Below are positions 49,036-58,241 of a stretch of DNA of 64,000 nt, in pieces. Both the position numbers and the translations under genes were made by a program. The stretch covers positions 62,001-126,000 of the forward strand of contig CAYNRG010000001.1 of assembly GCA_964399545.1 (NCBI GenBank). Direction: 5' to 3'. This DNA comes from CAYNRG01 sp964399545. Lineage in GTDB: Bacteria > Bacillota_I > Bacilli_A > Erysipelotrichales > Erysipelotrichaceae. Within the stretch, counting starts at the first letter, position 1. The number at the start of each line of letters is the position of its first letter. The notes beneath the pieces are model-generated. The model was given only the letters and a program-made list of their open reading frames with translations, made no database searches and was not told the origin of the DNA.

Positions 49036-50312
49036 GAAAAGATCTAGAAGGGAAAAAAATCTTAATTTGGGGTTTTGGGTTAGAGGGACAATCTACTTAT
49101 CGCTTTTTGAAAAGGCAGAGTCTTCTCTCTAATGTTTCGATTTTAGATAGTAGAGAAATTGATATAGAAGGAATAGAAATTCTTCAAAAAGCAGATTTCA
49201 AAAAGTATGATTTGATTTTTAAAAGTCCAGGGATTGTAATTGAAGAAGAAGGATTTCCATTCGAAAAATTAACCAGTCAAACTGATCTTTTTCTAAAGCA
49301 CTTTAGAAATCAAACAGTAGGAGTTACAGGATCAAAAGGAAAAAGTACAACAAGTTCATTAATTGCACATGCTCTGAAAGTATCTGATCGAAAGGTGGTA
49401 TTGGTAGGAAACATTGGGTTACCTTGCTTGGATAGTGTGGAAAGAATAGATAAGGATACGGTGGTTGTCTTTGAGTTGTCTTGTCATCAACTAGAGTATG
49501 TGACAACATCTCCAACGATTGCTGTCTTTTTAAATTTATTTCCAGAACATTTAGATCATTATGGTAGTTTTGAAGCCTATGGGGAAGCAAAGAAAAAAAT
49601 TGCAAGATATCAAAAAAAGGGAGATGTTCTATTTGTTAATGATGGAATTCCTTTGGTGAATACACTAGCGGATATTGTAACCTGTAGTTTAGACAAAAAA
49701 GTAGATATTTTTGTAAAAGATAATAATGAGATGGTTGTTGAACAAGAAGTTATTGATATTCCACCAGGTACTGCTTTGATAGGCGTGCATAATTATTACA
49801 ATGCGGGTATTGCTTATGGAGTTTTAAAGCGCTTGGGATTATCTAAGGAACAATTTGAAGCGGCATTATTGAGTTTCAAGCCTTTGGCACATCGATTAGA
49901 ATCAATAGGAGTTGTGGATGGGGTAGAATATATTGATGATTCTATTTCAACAATTCCTCAAGCGACAATACAGGCTATTTGCTCGCTCTCTCAAGTTGAT
50001 TGTGTTTTAATTGGAGGAATGGATCGAGGAATTGACTATGAAGAATTAGTTGAATTTTTACTAAATTCAAAGGTAGAGACAATTATTTTTATGTATGAGA
50101 GTGGTAAGAGAGTTGCTAAAAGTTGGAAGTTAAAAACAAAGAAACCTTATTTTTTGGTGGAGAACCTTCAAGAAGCTGTAGCCATTGCCAAAGAAAGAAC
50201 TGCAAAAGGGAAGATGTGTTTGTTATCCCCTGCTGCAGCAAGTTATGGAGATTTTAAAAATTTTGAGGATCGCGGAGATCAATTTAAGAAATTAGTAAGG
50301 GAAGAAAATTAA
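49023..50312 (+). CDS. murD2: UDP-MurNAc-L-alanine:L-glutamate ligase MurD2
   Basis: This 429-residue Mur ligase has an N-terminal UDP-binding domain (I-L-I-W-G-F-G-L-E-G-Q-S), a central ATPase with V-T-G-S-K-G-K-S-T-T at 101-110 and N-L-F-P-E-H-L-D-H near 180, and a C-terminal ligase domain with D-D-S-I-S-T-I-P-Q-A-T near 310 and S-P-A-A-A-S-Y-G-D-F-K-N-F near 400. Ordinary MurD has T-G-T-N-G-K-T-T; the S-K-G-K-S version and linkage to murL indicate MurD2, which adds L-Glu rather than D-Glu. The stop overlaps the recJ start (TAATG). Confidence 0.85.
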   Translation: MLEIRKDLEGKKILIWGFGLEGQSTYRFLKRQSLLSNVSILDSREIDIEGIEILQKADFKKYDLIFKSPGIVIEEEGFPFEKLTSQTDLFLKHFRNQTVGVTGSKGKSTTSSLIAHALKVSDRKVVLVGNIGLPCLDSVERIDKDTVVVFELSCHQLEYVTTSPTIAVFLNLFPEHLDHYGSFEAYGEAKKKIARYQKKGDVLFVNDGIPLVNTLADIVTCSLDKKVDIFVKDNNEMVVEQEVIDIPPGTALIGVHNYYNAGIAYGVLKRLGLSKEQFEAALLSFKPLAHRLESIGVVDGVEYIDDSISTIPQATIQAICSLSQVDCVLIGGMDRGIDYEELVEFLLNSKVETIIFMYESGKRVAKSWKLKTKKPYFLVENLQEAVAIAKERTAKGKMCLLSPAAASYGDFKNFEDRGDQFKKLVREEN

Positions 50313-51892
50313 TGTTTAAAACAATACAACCAGAAGTTCAAGAAATTAAAGAGTCAATGAGCACGTTAGTAAAAAAAGTGTTAGCTTTTCAGCAATGTGA
50401 CTTGGAACAGAGAAAAGAATTATTAGAAAAAAAGGTTCAATTATCCTATAGTCAATCGCCTTGTGTTTTGAAAGCTGTTGAAAGAATTCAGAAAGCCCAA
50501 GAGAATCAAGAAAAGATTTTTATCGGTGGTGATTATGATGCGGATGGAATTTCGGCAACAACGATTTTATATGATACTTTAAAGCGATTGAAAATGGATG
50601 TGGGGTATTATATTCCTAATCGATTTAAAGAGGGATATGGTTTGCATCCACAAATTGTTGAACAAGCATATCAAAAAGGTTATAAATTAATCATTACTGT
50701 GGATAATGGTGTTCAAGCTGTGGCTGCTTTGGAAAAGGCAAGAGAGTTAGGGGTTGAAGTTATTGTTACTGATCATCATGAATATGAAGAACAGCCGGAC
50801 TGTTCCTTACTTGTTCATCCACGATTGATGGAAACACAATTTCAATGTATATCAGGAGCTGGAGTTGCATTGCAGCTAGCACTTGGTCTTGTAGGAGAAA
50901 TAAACAAACATGTGGCTTTAGCCGCTATTGCAACTATGGGAGATGTTATGGAACTTTGGAAGGAGAACCGACAAATTGTTCGAAAAGGCATGGCGGTAAT
51001 TAATAAGGGAGAGGTTCCACAAATTTCTGCTCTCTTTGATTCTTTTGGGTTTCCAAAAACAGAAAAAGACTTGGCTTTTCAAATTGTTCCTAAATTAAAT
51101 GCAGTTGGAAGGCTCCAAGAGATTGCTAATCCTAATACGGTAGTTCAATATTTTATGTTGGAAAAAGAAGATGAGATTAAGGCGTTTTCAAAACAGATGA
51201 CGAAGATTAATAATCAACGAAAAGAAATTACACTACAAATGTCTGTGTTGGCTGAAAAACAAATTCAAGACCAAGAATTTATAGTTTTAAATGATGAACG
51301 TTACCATGAAGGAATTGTCGGATTATTAGCTGGAAAATTGGCTAATAAATATATGCGCCCAACATTAGTTTTTACTCAAGGAGAATCAGGATATAAGGGA
51401 AGTGGACGAAGCATCCCAGGGTTTGATATGCACTCTTTTCTAAATGATTTTGAAGAATTAACACATTTTGGTGGGCATGAGCAGGCGGTAGGATGCACGG
51501 TTCATAAGGATCAATTTGAACAATTTCAAAAGAAAGTACAATTACGATTTAGCCAAGAATGTATCGAAACTCAACCTCTTCCATTAGCTTGTGAGGTAGA
51601 GGCTGATGAAATTAATGATCGATCCTTTCAAGAATATCGCCAACTTGCTCCTTTTGGACAAGGATTTAAAGAAGTGACTTTTGCAATAAGAGGTCTAAAG
51701 ATAAAGAAAACGCAGTGGATAAAGAACAGATTTCTAAAAATATTTTTCGAAAATGGGTGGGAAGGAATTTGTTTTGAACCCAAAGAAAGTTTTGAAATAG
51801 AGTCCTGTGAAATCGTTTTTGCAGAACTAGTTCAAAACAGTTATGGAAGGTCAAAGGAAAAATTTACCTTCATCATCAAAAACATGGTATAA
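50312..51892 (+). CDS. recJ: Single-strand-specific exonuclease RecJ, short form
   Basis: This 526-residue 5'-3' exonuclease acts in recombination and mismatch/base repair. DHH-family motifs are G-G-D-Y-D-A-D-G-I-S-A-T near 71, V-D-N-G-V-Q near 130, T-D-H-H-E-Y near 152 and the G-S-G-R-S-I-P-G-F-D DHHA1 motif near 365 followed by F-G-G-H-E-Q-A-V-G. An OB-like region ends the protein. Bacillus RecJ is much longer because of a C-terminal extension that is absent here. It is followed by apt and rel, as in Bacillus. Confidence 0.93.
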   Translation: MFKTIQPEVQEIKESMSTLVKKVLAFQQCDLEQRKELLEKKVQLSYSQSPCVLKAVERIQKAQENQEKIFIGGDYDADGISATTILYDTLKRLKMDVGYYIPNRFKEGYGLHPQIVEQAYQKGYKLIITVDNGVQAVAALEKARELGVEVIVTDHHEYEEQPDCSLLVHPRLMETQFQCISGAGVALQLALGLVGEINKHVALAAIATMGDVMELWKENRQIVRKGMAVINKGEVPQISALFDSFGFPKTEKDLAFQIVPKLNAVGRLQEIANPNTVVQYFMLEKEDEIKAFSKQMTKINNQRKEITLQMSVLAEKQIQDQEFIVLNDERYHEGIVGLLAGKLANKYMRPTLVFTQGESGYKGSGRSIPGFDMHSFLNDFEELTHFGGHEQAVGCTVHKDQFEQFQKKVQLRFSQECIETQPLPLACEVEADEINDRSFQEYRQLAPFGQGFKEVTFAIRGLKIKKTQWIKNRFLKIFFENGWEGICFEPKESFEIESCEIVFAELVQNSYGRSKEKFTFIIKNMV

Positions 51893-51945
51893 GTAGCCAT
51901 TTTAGTGTATAATTAAATGGTTAAATAAGGAGGATTAATTGGTAT

Positions 51946-52461
51946 ATGGATTTAAAGAAATATATAGCGGATATTCAAAATTTTCCAAAAGAAGGAATTT
52001 TATTTAGAGATATAACACCATTAATGAATGATGGGGAAGCTTTTTTTGAAGCAACAAAACAAATCGAAGAATTTGCAAGAAAGCAAAATGCAGAGGTTAT
52101 TGTAGGACCAGAGTCACGAGGATTTATTTTCGGGTGTCCGGTGTCAGTAAATATGAAAATAGGATTTGTGCCAGTACGAAAACCTGGAAAATTACCTAGA
52201 GAAACAATTAGTTACTGCTATGATTTAGAATATGGATCAAATGAATTACATATCCATGCAGATGCAATTAAAAAAGGACAACGAGTGTTGATTGTTGATG
52301 ATTTACTCGCAACGGGAGGAACTGTTGAAGCGACTATTAAACTGATAGAAGAAATGGGTGGAGAAGTTGTTGGATGCGCATTTTTAATTGAATTATTAGG
52401 ATTAAATGGACGTAGGGTATTAGATGGATATAATGTGTTTACTGTTATGTCTTATGAATAA
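51946..52461 (+). CDS. apt: Adenine phosphoribosyltransferase
   Basis: This purine-salvage enzyme makes AMP from adenine and PRPP. It has 171 residues, with D-I-Q-N-F-P-K-E-G-I-L-F-R-D-I-T-P-L at the N-terminus, G-P-E-S-R-G-F-I-F-G, R-K-P-G-K-L-P, and the PRPP loop V-L-I-V-D-D-L-L-A-T-G-G-T near residue 122. AGGAGG at 51928-51933 is 12 bases from the ATG, a little far. A TATAAT-like box at 51908-51913 suggests its own promoter. Confidence 0.96.
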   Translation: MDLKKYIADIQNFPKEGILFRDITPLMNDGEAFFEATKQIEEFARKQNAEVIVGPESRGFIFGCPVSVNMKIGFVPVRKPGKLPRETISYCYDLEYGSNELHIHADAIKKGQRVLIVDDLLATGGTVEATIKLIEEMGGEVVGCAFLIELLGLNGRRVLDGYNVFTVMSYE

Positions 52462-52506
52462 ATTCGAAGAGAAATCTTCGGGTTTTTAGAAAGGGGAGAA
52501 AAGAAT

Positions 52507-54711
52507 ATGACTGCATTAAGTAAAATAACAAGAGACGATTTAATGAACTCTCTAAAAACGTATATAGAAAGACCAGAGAATATCGAAATTGTTGAGAATG
52601 CACTAGATTATGCAACAAAGAAACACCAGGGACAGTTTAGAAAAAGTGGTGAAGAATATGTTATTCATTTGATTAATGTAGGATATATCTTAACAACCCT
52701 TGGAGCAGGACCAAAAACGGTTGCTGCTGGAATTTTACATGATACGTTAGAAGATTGTGATATTGAAAAAGAAGAGTTAATTGAAGTTTTTGATGAGGAA
52801 ATTGCCAATTTAGTAGAAAGCGTTACTAAAATTGGAAATATTCAGTTTAAAGATGAGAAAGAATATTTAGCAGCAAATCATCGTAAAATTTTTATTGCGA
52901 TGGCTCAAGATATTCGAGTGATTTTAATTAAATTAGTGGATCGTCTTCATAATATGCGCACGTTAGAGTATATGACGGAGATAAAACAGAAAAAAATAGC
53001 ATCTGAGACATTAGAGGTATATGCGCCGATTGCTCATCGCTTAGGGATTAGTGAGATTAAAAATGAGCTGGAAGATTTAAGTTTTTTCTATTTGGATCGA
53101 AAAGAATATTATCGAATTGCGAAATTAGTAGAAGAAAAAAAGGCAGAAAGAGATGCTCAAGTTAAACATATGATTTCTGATATTTCTGACTTGCTTCAAA
53201 AGAACAAAATTGAATTTAGAATTTTTGGTCGAAGCAAGCATTTATATAGCATCTATAAAAAGATGAGAACGAAACATAAGCGGTTTGAAGAAATTTTAGA
53301 TTTATTAGCTATTCGAATTATTACAAAAACAGAATTAAATTGTTATGAAACATTGGGGCATATTCATGCAACATATCGTCCAATTCCTGGGAGACTAAAG
53401 GATTATATTGCAGTTCCTAAGGTAAATATGTATCAATCACTACATACGACTATTGTAGGTGATGAAGGGCGGATTTTTGAAGTTCAAATCCGTACAGAGG
53501 AAATGGATTCAATAGCAGAAAAAGGAATTGCGGCTCATTGGCGATATAAAGAAGGTAAAAAGTACGATCAGCATCTTGAACAAAGAGAGATAGAAGAAAA
53601 ATTAACTTGGTTTAAAGATTTTACAACGTTAAATAGTGAGCAAGAATCAGGTAACCCAGTAGAATATATGGATATGCTACAAAGAGATATGTTTGAAGCA
53701 AATGTATATGTGATGACACCCAATGGGAGAGTTATTGACTTACCTAATGGAGCAACGCCTATCGATTTTGCTTACCGCGTTCATACAGAAGTGGGACACT
53801 CATGTGTAGGTGCTATTGTGAATGAAACTTTAGTTCCATTGAATACCATTTTGAAAACAGGAGATGTTGTTCAAATTCGAACATCAAAACAATTTGCAGG
53901 GCCAAGTGAAGACTGGCTGAAGGTCGTAAAAACAAGTCAAGCAAAGAGCAAAATAAAAAACCGATTGATGAAGAAGGAACAGGAGCGCCGTGCTGAAAAA
54001 ATTGAGCATGGAGAACAAATTCTGCGCGACGAATTGAAACGCAGAGGGTTTGATGATAAGGAATACATGGATAAGAAAAAAATTGAAGCAGCATTGTCCA
54101 ATTTCCAAGTTTCTACGTATATTGATTTAATGTATGCGATATCGATGAAGTCTTTGTCGGCACAAACCGTTGTGGAGAAACTAACTAATCAAAAAAGAGG
54201 AATCAATGAAAAAGATGCTTTATCTCGTTTGCTTGGTGGAAAAGAGCGGAAAAAGAGAAGTTCTTTCGGATTAGGGATAAAGGTATCAGGTGTTGACCAA
54301 ATGATGATGTCTTTAGCAGGATGCTGTAGTCCGATTTATGGGGAAGAAATTGTTGGGTATATTACAAAAGGTCAAGGCGTTAAAGTTCATCGATGTGATT
54401 GTCCAAATGTACGGGGATCTAAAAATCGAATTATTGAAGTGCAATGGGAAGAGTCTCTAGTTCAGCACCAATATGAAGCAAGCTTGTCGATTTTATCGCA
54501 AGATCGAAACTTCTTACTAACAGATTTACTCACTGTTGTTTCTCAGTGCAAGGCTAACTTGCTCGATGTACATTCTACAACTAATTCAGAAGAATTAACA
54601 ACCTCAACAAGATTGAAAGTTTTGGTTACTAATTTAGAACATTTGCAAAATTTAATCGCAAATTTAAGGAAAGTGAATAGTGTCCTTTCGGTAGAGCGGC
54701 AAATCCTTTAA
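52507..54711 (+). CDS. rel: Bifunctional (p)ppGpp synthetase/hydrolase (Rel/RSH)
   Basis: This enzyme makes and degrades the stringent-response alarmone. At 734 residues it has an HD hydrolase domain with H78-D79-T-L-E-D-C and V-D-R-L-H-N-M-R-T, a synthetase domain (about 225-345; F-G-R-S-K-H-L-Y-S-I-Y, Y-Q-S-L-H-T-T, E-V-Q-I-R-T), a TGS domain (about 395-455; V-Y-V-M-T-P-N-G-R-V-I-D-L-P), a zinc-finger-like H-R-C-D-C-P-N region and a C-terminal ACT domain (about 655-734). Both active sites look intact, so it is of the bifunctional Rel type. Confidence 0.96.
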   Translation: MTALSKITRDDLMNSLKTYIERPENIEIVENALDYATKKHQGQFRKSGEEYVIHLINVGYILTTLGAGPKTVAAGILHDTLEDCDIEKEELIEVFDEEIANLVESVTKIGNIQFKDEKEYLAANHRKIFIAMAQDIRVILIKLVDRLHNMRTLEYMTEIKQKKIASETLEVYAPIAHRLGISEIKNELEDLSFFYLDRKEYYRIAKLVEEKKAERDAQVKHMISDISDLLQKNKIEFRIFGRSKHLYSIYKKMRTKHKRFEEILDLLAIRIITKTELNCYETLGHIHATYRPIPGRLKDYIAVPKVNMYQSLHTTIVGDEGRIFEVQIRTEEMDSIAEKGIAAHWRYKEGKKYDQHLEQREIEEKLTWFKDFTTLNSEQESGNPVEYMDMLQRDMFEANVYVMTPNGRVIDLPNGATPIDFAYRVHTEVGHSCVGAIVNETLVPLNTILKTGDVVQIRTSKQFAGPSEDWLKVVKTSQAKSKIKNRLMKKEQERRAEKIEHGEQILRDELKRRGFDDKEYMDKKKIEAALSNFQVSTYIDLMYAISMKSLSAQTVVEKLTNQKRGINEKDALSRLLGGKERKKRSSFGLGIKVSGVDQMMMSLAGCCSPIYGEEIVGYITKGQGVKVHRCDCPNVRGSKNRIIEVQWEESLVQHQYEASLSILSQDRNFLLTDLLTVVSQCKANLLDVHSTTNSEELTTSTRLKVLVTNLEHLQNLIANLRKVNSVLSVERQIL

Positions 54712-54759
54712 GGAAGCTTGCTTGTAAATAAAAACTGTGATAAACTAGATTAAAATTCA

Positions 54760-54972
54760 GGGATAAAGAGGTTGGTTATAACTTTAATACAGAGAAAGAA
54801 ACAAGGGTGAGAGTTTCTTATAAGGTGATAATGAATTGACACTTTTGAGAAGCTATTTTGAAAAAAGTAGAAGTAGCCGTCTTCCGCGTTAAGGAGAAAG
54901 TGCATGAGTAATCATGAACTAAGGTGGTACCACGCAAAAGCGTCCTTAGATTTTAAGGGTGCTTTTTATTTA
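54760..54972 (+). promoter_or_regulatory. T-box leader of hisS-aspS, His specific
   Basis: The conserved T-box antiterminator sequence AAGGTGGTACCACG lies at 54921-54934. The competing terminator pairs AAAAGCGTCCTT (54936-54947) with AAGGGTGCTTTT (54955-54966) and ends in a T-run. A stem I region with GGTGAGA (about 54805) lies upstream, and CAC, a His codon, at 54840-54842 is a plausible specifier. Uncharged tRNA-His would allow readthrough into hisS and aspS. Confidence 0.88.
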
Positions 54973-54987
54973 AAAAGGAGAAGAAAG

Positions 54988-56280
54988 ATGAAAACTGTAA
55001 AAGGAACTTATGATATTTTGCCAGCTGAAGCTCAACGTTGGCAAGTGATTGAAGATATGATTCGACAGCTTTGTTGGGTATATGATTATAAAGAGATTAG
55101 GACGCCTATATTTGAATTAACAGAAGTGTTTAAGCGCGAAAATGATAGCTCGGATATGGTTAACAAAGAAATGTATACTTTTCAGTCAGGTAGAGAGAGT
55201 TTGACTTTACGTCCAGAAGGAACTGCGGGAATTATTCGAAGTTTTGTTCAAAATAAAATGCATGGAAATGCAGATCTTCCTGTAAAGTTATATTATGTAG
55301 GTGCCATGTTCCGACACGAAAATCCACAAAAGGGACGGCAACGGCAATTTCATCAATTTGGAATTGAAAATATTGGTGCAAAAAGTCCGCTAGTGGATGC
55401 GGAGACAATAGCTTTAGGCTATAGCCTCATCAAAGCGGTGGGATTATCAGAAATTAAAGTTTTGGTGAATACCATAGGTGATGAAAAAAGCAGAAGTAAT
55501 TATCGTGAGGCACTTGAAAATTATTTTAAACCATGTATACATGAATTATGCGAAGATTGTCAAAAGAGATTGGATAAAAATCCACTGCGAATCTTAGATT
55601 GTAAAGTAGATCAGGCTCATCCTAAAATTAAAAGTGCAGTTGAAATTAAAGACTACTTAACACCCGAATCAAAAGAGTACTTTGATAAAGTGTTAGAGGC
55701 TTTAGATGCTCTAGATATTCCCTATGAGGTTGATCCTCGATTAGTAAGAGGGTTGGATTATTATACAGATACTGTATTTGAAGTTGTTTCTATCCATGAA
55801 GAGGCAGGTAGTCAATCAACTATTTTTGGTGGTGGACGATATGATGGACTGGTTGAGTATTTTGGTGGACCATCATTATCTGGCATTGGTTTTGGTGTTG
55901 GAATGGAGAGATTGCTTTTAATGGCTGAGGCAGAAAGAGTAGACTTTGGTTTATCTGATGAGATAGATGTCTATGTTATGAGTTTAGGTAATGTAGGAAC
56001 AAAGCCACTAGAGGCGGCAACTTTATGCCGTGCAGCAGGATATAAAACAGAAGTAAATATGGTCGATCGTTCAATGAAAAGTCAATTTAAATCGGTAGAT
56101 CGCAAAAAAGCAAAAGTAGTTATCATCGTTGGAGAAGATGAAGTAAAAGAGAATAAGGTTGCAATAAAAAATATCGCTACTCAACACCAACAAGTAGTTG
56201 AGTTATCAAACCTTATTGCAAGTATAGATCAAATGTTTCAAGTAGAGGAAGAGCATCATTGTTTATGTAAAGGAGAATAA
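54988..56280 (+). CDS. hisS: Histidyl-tRNA synthetase
   Basis: This class II synthetase has 430 residues. The frame extends upstream to 54904 through the T-box, but AAAAGGAG before ATG 54988 gives the normal start V-K-G-T-Y-D-I-L-P. Motif 2 (Y-V-G-A-M-F-R-H-E-N-P-Q-K-G-R-Q-R-Q-F-H-Q-F-G), the His-specific L-V-R-G-L-D-Y-Y-T-D-T-V-F-E-V and motif 3 (G-I-G-F-G-V-G-M-E-R-L) are all present. A C-terminal anticodon-binding domain (about 330-420) follows. Confidence 0.97.
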   Translation: MKTVKGTYDILPAEAQRWQVIEDMIRQLCWVYDYKEIRTPIFELTEVFKRENDSSDMVNKEMYTFQSGRESLTLRPEGTAGIIRSFVQNKMHGNADLPVKLYYVGAMFRHENPQKGRQRQFHQFGIENIGAKSPLVDAETIALGYSLIKAVGLSEIKVLVNTIGDEKSRSNYREALENYFKPCIHELCEDCQKRLDKNPLRILDCKVDQAHPKIKSAVEIKDYLTPESKEYFDKVLEALDALDIPYEVDPRLVRGLDYYTDTVFEVVSIHEEAGSQSTIFGGGRYDGLVEYFGGPSLSGIGFGVGMERLLLMAEAERVDFGLSDEIDVYVMSLGNVGTKPLEAATLCRAAGYKTEVNMVDRSMKSQFKSVDRKKAKVVIIVGEDEVKENKVAIKNIATQHQQVVELSNLIASIDQMFQVEEEHHCLCKGE

Positions 56281-56282
56281 GG

Positions 56283-58019
56283 ATGGAAAGAACACATTAT
56301 AATGGAGAATTGAGATTATCTAATGTTGGTCAAGAAGTTAGTTTAGTTGGTTGGGTGCAAAGAAGGAGAAATTTAGGCTCTTTGGTTTTTATTGACTTAC
56401 GTGATCGTTCGGGATTTGTACAAGTTGTTTTCGATGAAACATTGGAAGAAAAAGTGCGTGATGTTCGTAGTGAATTTGTATTAAATATAAAAGGAGTTAT
56501 TATTGAAAGAAAAGATAAGAATAACAAAATTCCAACTGGAGATATTGAAGTAAAGGTTCAGGAAGTTGTTGTTGTAAATCGAGCTGAGACACCACCGATT
56601 ATGATTGCTGATGAATCGGATTCGTTAGAGGATACAAGGCTTAAATATCGTTACTTGGATATTCGAAGAACACCCATTAAAAATAATTTAATTTTGAGGC
56701 ATAAAGTGAGCATGATTATTCGAAATTACTTGAGTAACCAAAACTTTATTGAAGTTGAAACGCCTATTTTGTGCAAGTCAACTCCAGAGGGAGCAAGAGA
56801 TTATTTGGTGCCTAGCCGAATCAATAAAGGAGAATTTTATGCTCTACCACAGTCTCCGCAAATTTATAAACAACTTTTGATGGTTGGAGGAATGGAAAGA
56901 TACTTTCAGCTTGCACGTAGCTTTAGAGATGAAGATTTAAGAGCGGATAGACAACCAGAGTTTACTCAAGTGGATTTAGAGATGAGTTTTGTTGAAGAAG
57001 AGGATGTTTGGGCAGTCGTAGAAGGAATGATGAAAGAAGTATTTAAACAAATTAAGGGAATAGACTTATTAGTTTTCCCAAGATTGACTTATGATGAATC
57101 AATGAAACGCTATGGAACAGACAAGCCTGATTTACGATTTGATTTAGAGCTTCAAAATTTGAATAAAATTTTTGAGAAAACAGAGTTTAAAATTTTTAAT
57201 GATATTTTAAACTCTGAAGGAGAGATTGGCGCACTAGTAGTAAAAGAAAAGGCAGATCAGTTCTCTAGAAAAGATTTAGATAAATTACAAGAATTTATAA
57301 AAATTTATGGAGCGAAAGCTTTGTCTTATTTAAAATATAGTGCTCAAGATTTATCAGGTTCAATTAGTAAAGTTATCAGTGAAGAAGAAAAAAATCAATT
57401 GATTGAGAATCTTAATTTGAATGAGAATGATTTGGTGTTGATTGTTGCAGATAAGAAAAAGGTGATGCAGTCTGCCCTTGGAGCACTGCGCCAAAAACTA
57501 GGGAAAGATTTAAAACTAATAGATGAGAGTCAGACAAAGTTTGTTTGGATTACTGAATTTCCGATGTTTGAATATGTGCCAGAGGAAGGTAGATATGTAG
57601 CAGCCCATAATCCATTTACTGCGCCGAGAAAAGAGGATATTGATAAATTAATGACAGAACCAGAAAGCTGTTACTCAAGAGCGTATGATCTTGTTTTAAA
57701 TGGTTATGAATTGCTTAGTGGAGCAATTCGGATTCATACTCGAGAAGAACAAGAAAAAGTTTTTGAAGCCATAGGGTTTAGTCCGGAGGAAGCAAAAGAG
57801 AAGTTTGGGTTCTTCATTGATGCTTTCCGTTATGGAGCTCCACCTCATGGAGGAGTAGGTATAGGGTTAGAAAGATTAATTATGATTTTGGCTAATACTG
57901 AAAATATTCGAGATGTTGTTGCGTTTCCTAAGACAGCTAGTGCTTCTTGCTTAATGAGTGATGCGCCGAATGAAGTTGAGGAAAAACAATTAAAAGAATT
58001 AGGGATTAAAATAGGTTAA
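56283..58019 (+). CDS. aspS: Aspartyl-tRNA synthetase
   Basis: This class II synthetase has 578 residues, the bacterial type. It has an N-terminal OB anticodon-binding domain (G-W-V-Q-R-R-R-N-L-G-S-L-V-F-I-D-L-R-D), the catalytic core with motif 2 F-R-D-E-D-L-R-A-D-R-Q-P-E-F-T-Q-V-D, a GAD insertion domain (about 280-400), and motif 3 G-V-G-I-G-L-E-R-L. It starts two bases after hisS, so both are under the T-box. The discriminating (Asp only) versus non-discriminating form cannot be told by eye. Confidence 0.97.
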   Translation: MERTHYNGELRLSNVGQEVSLVGWVQRRRNLGSLVFIDLRDRSGFVQVVFDETLEEKVRDVRSEFVLNIKGVIIERKDKNNKIPTGDIEVKVQEVVVVNRAETPPIMIADESDSLEDTRLKYRYLDIRRTPIKNNLILRHKVSMIIRNYLSNQNFIEVETPILCKSTPEGARDYLVPSRINKGEFYALPQSPQIYKQLLMVGGMERYFQLARSFRDEDLRADRQPEFTQVDLEMSFVEEEDVWAVVEGMMKEVFKQIKGIDLLVFPRLTYDESMKRYGTDKPDLRFDLELQNLNKIFEKTEFKIFNDILNSEGEIGALVVKEKADQFSRKDLDKLQEFIKIYGAKALSYLKYSAQDLSGSISKVISEEEKNQLIENLNLNENDLVLIVADKKKVMQSALGALRQKLGKDLKLIDESQTKFVWITEFPMFEYVPEEGRYVAAHNPFTAPRKEDIDKLMTEPESCYSRAYDLVLNGYELLSGAIRIHTREEQEKVFEAIGFSPEEAKEKFGFFIDAFRYGAPPHGGVGIGLERLIMILANTENIRDVVAFPKTASASCLMSDAPNEVEEKQLKELGIKIG

Positions 58020-58023
58020 AGGT

Positions 58024-58057
58024 AAAAGGATATCTCAGGGTATCCTTTTCTTTTTTT
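58024..58057 (+). terminator. Terminator of hisS-aspS
   Basis: AAAAGGATA (58024-58032) pairs with TATCCTTTT (58041-58049), followed by C and seven T residues. The next 180 bases to the ABC gene contain only AT-rich DNA with a TATAAT near 58196. Confidence 0.88.
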
Positions 58058-58241
58058 AGGATAAAATATGGTTAATTCTGCAACAATATTATAGGGAGTA
58101 TAGATTGTGTTAATTGTTACTTAATTTTAAATTTATGAAAACTTGACTGAATGATAGTTTGTGGGATATAGTGGGTATTGTAGATGATAGGTGTCTATAA
58201 TAGAGAGTATAAAAACATAGAAAGAAATGAGAGGATAGGAA

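Noticed and set aside
54904..54987. Longer start of hisS giving a 28-residue N-terminal extension
   Set aside because: The extension is the translated T-box antiterminator/terminator; the ribosome site and the family N-terminus point to ATG 54988.
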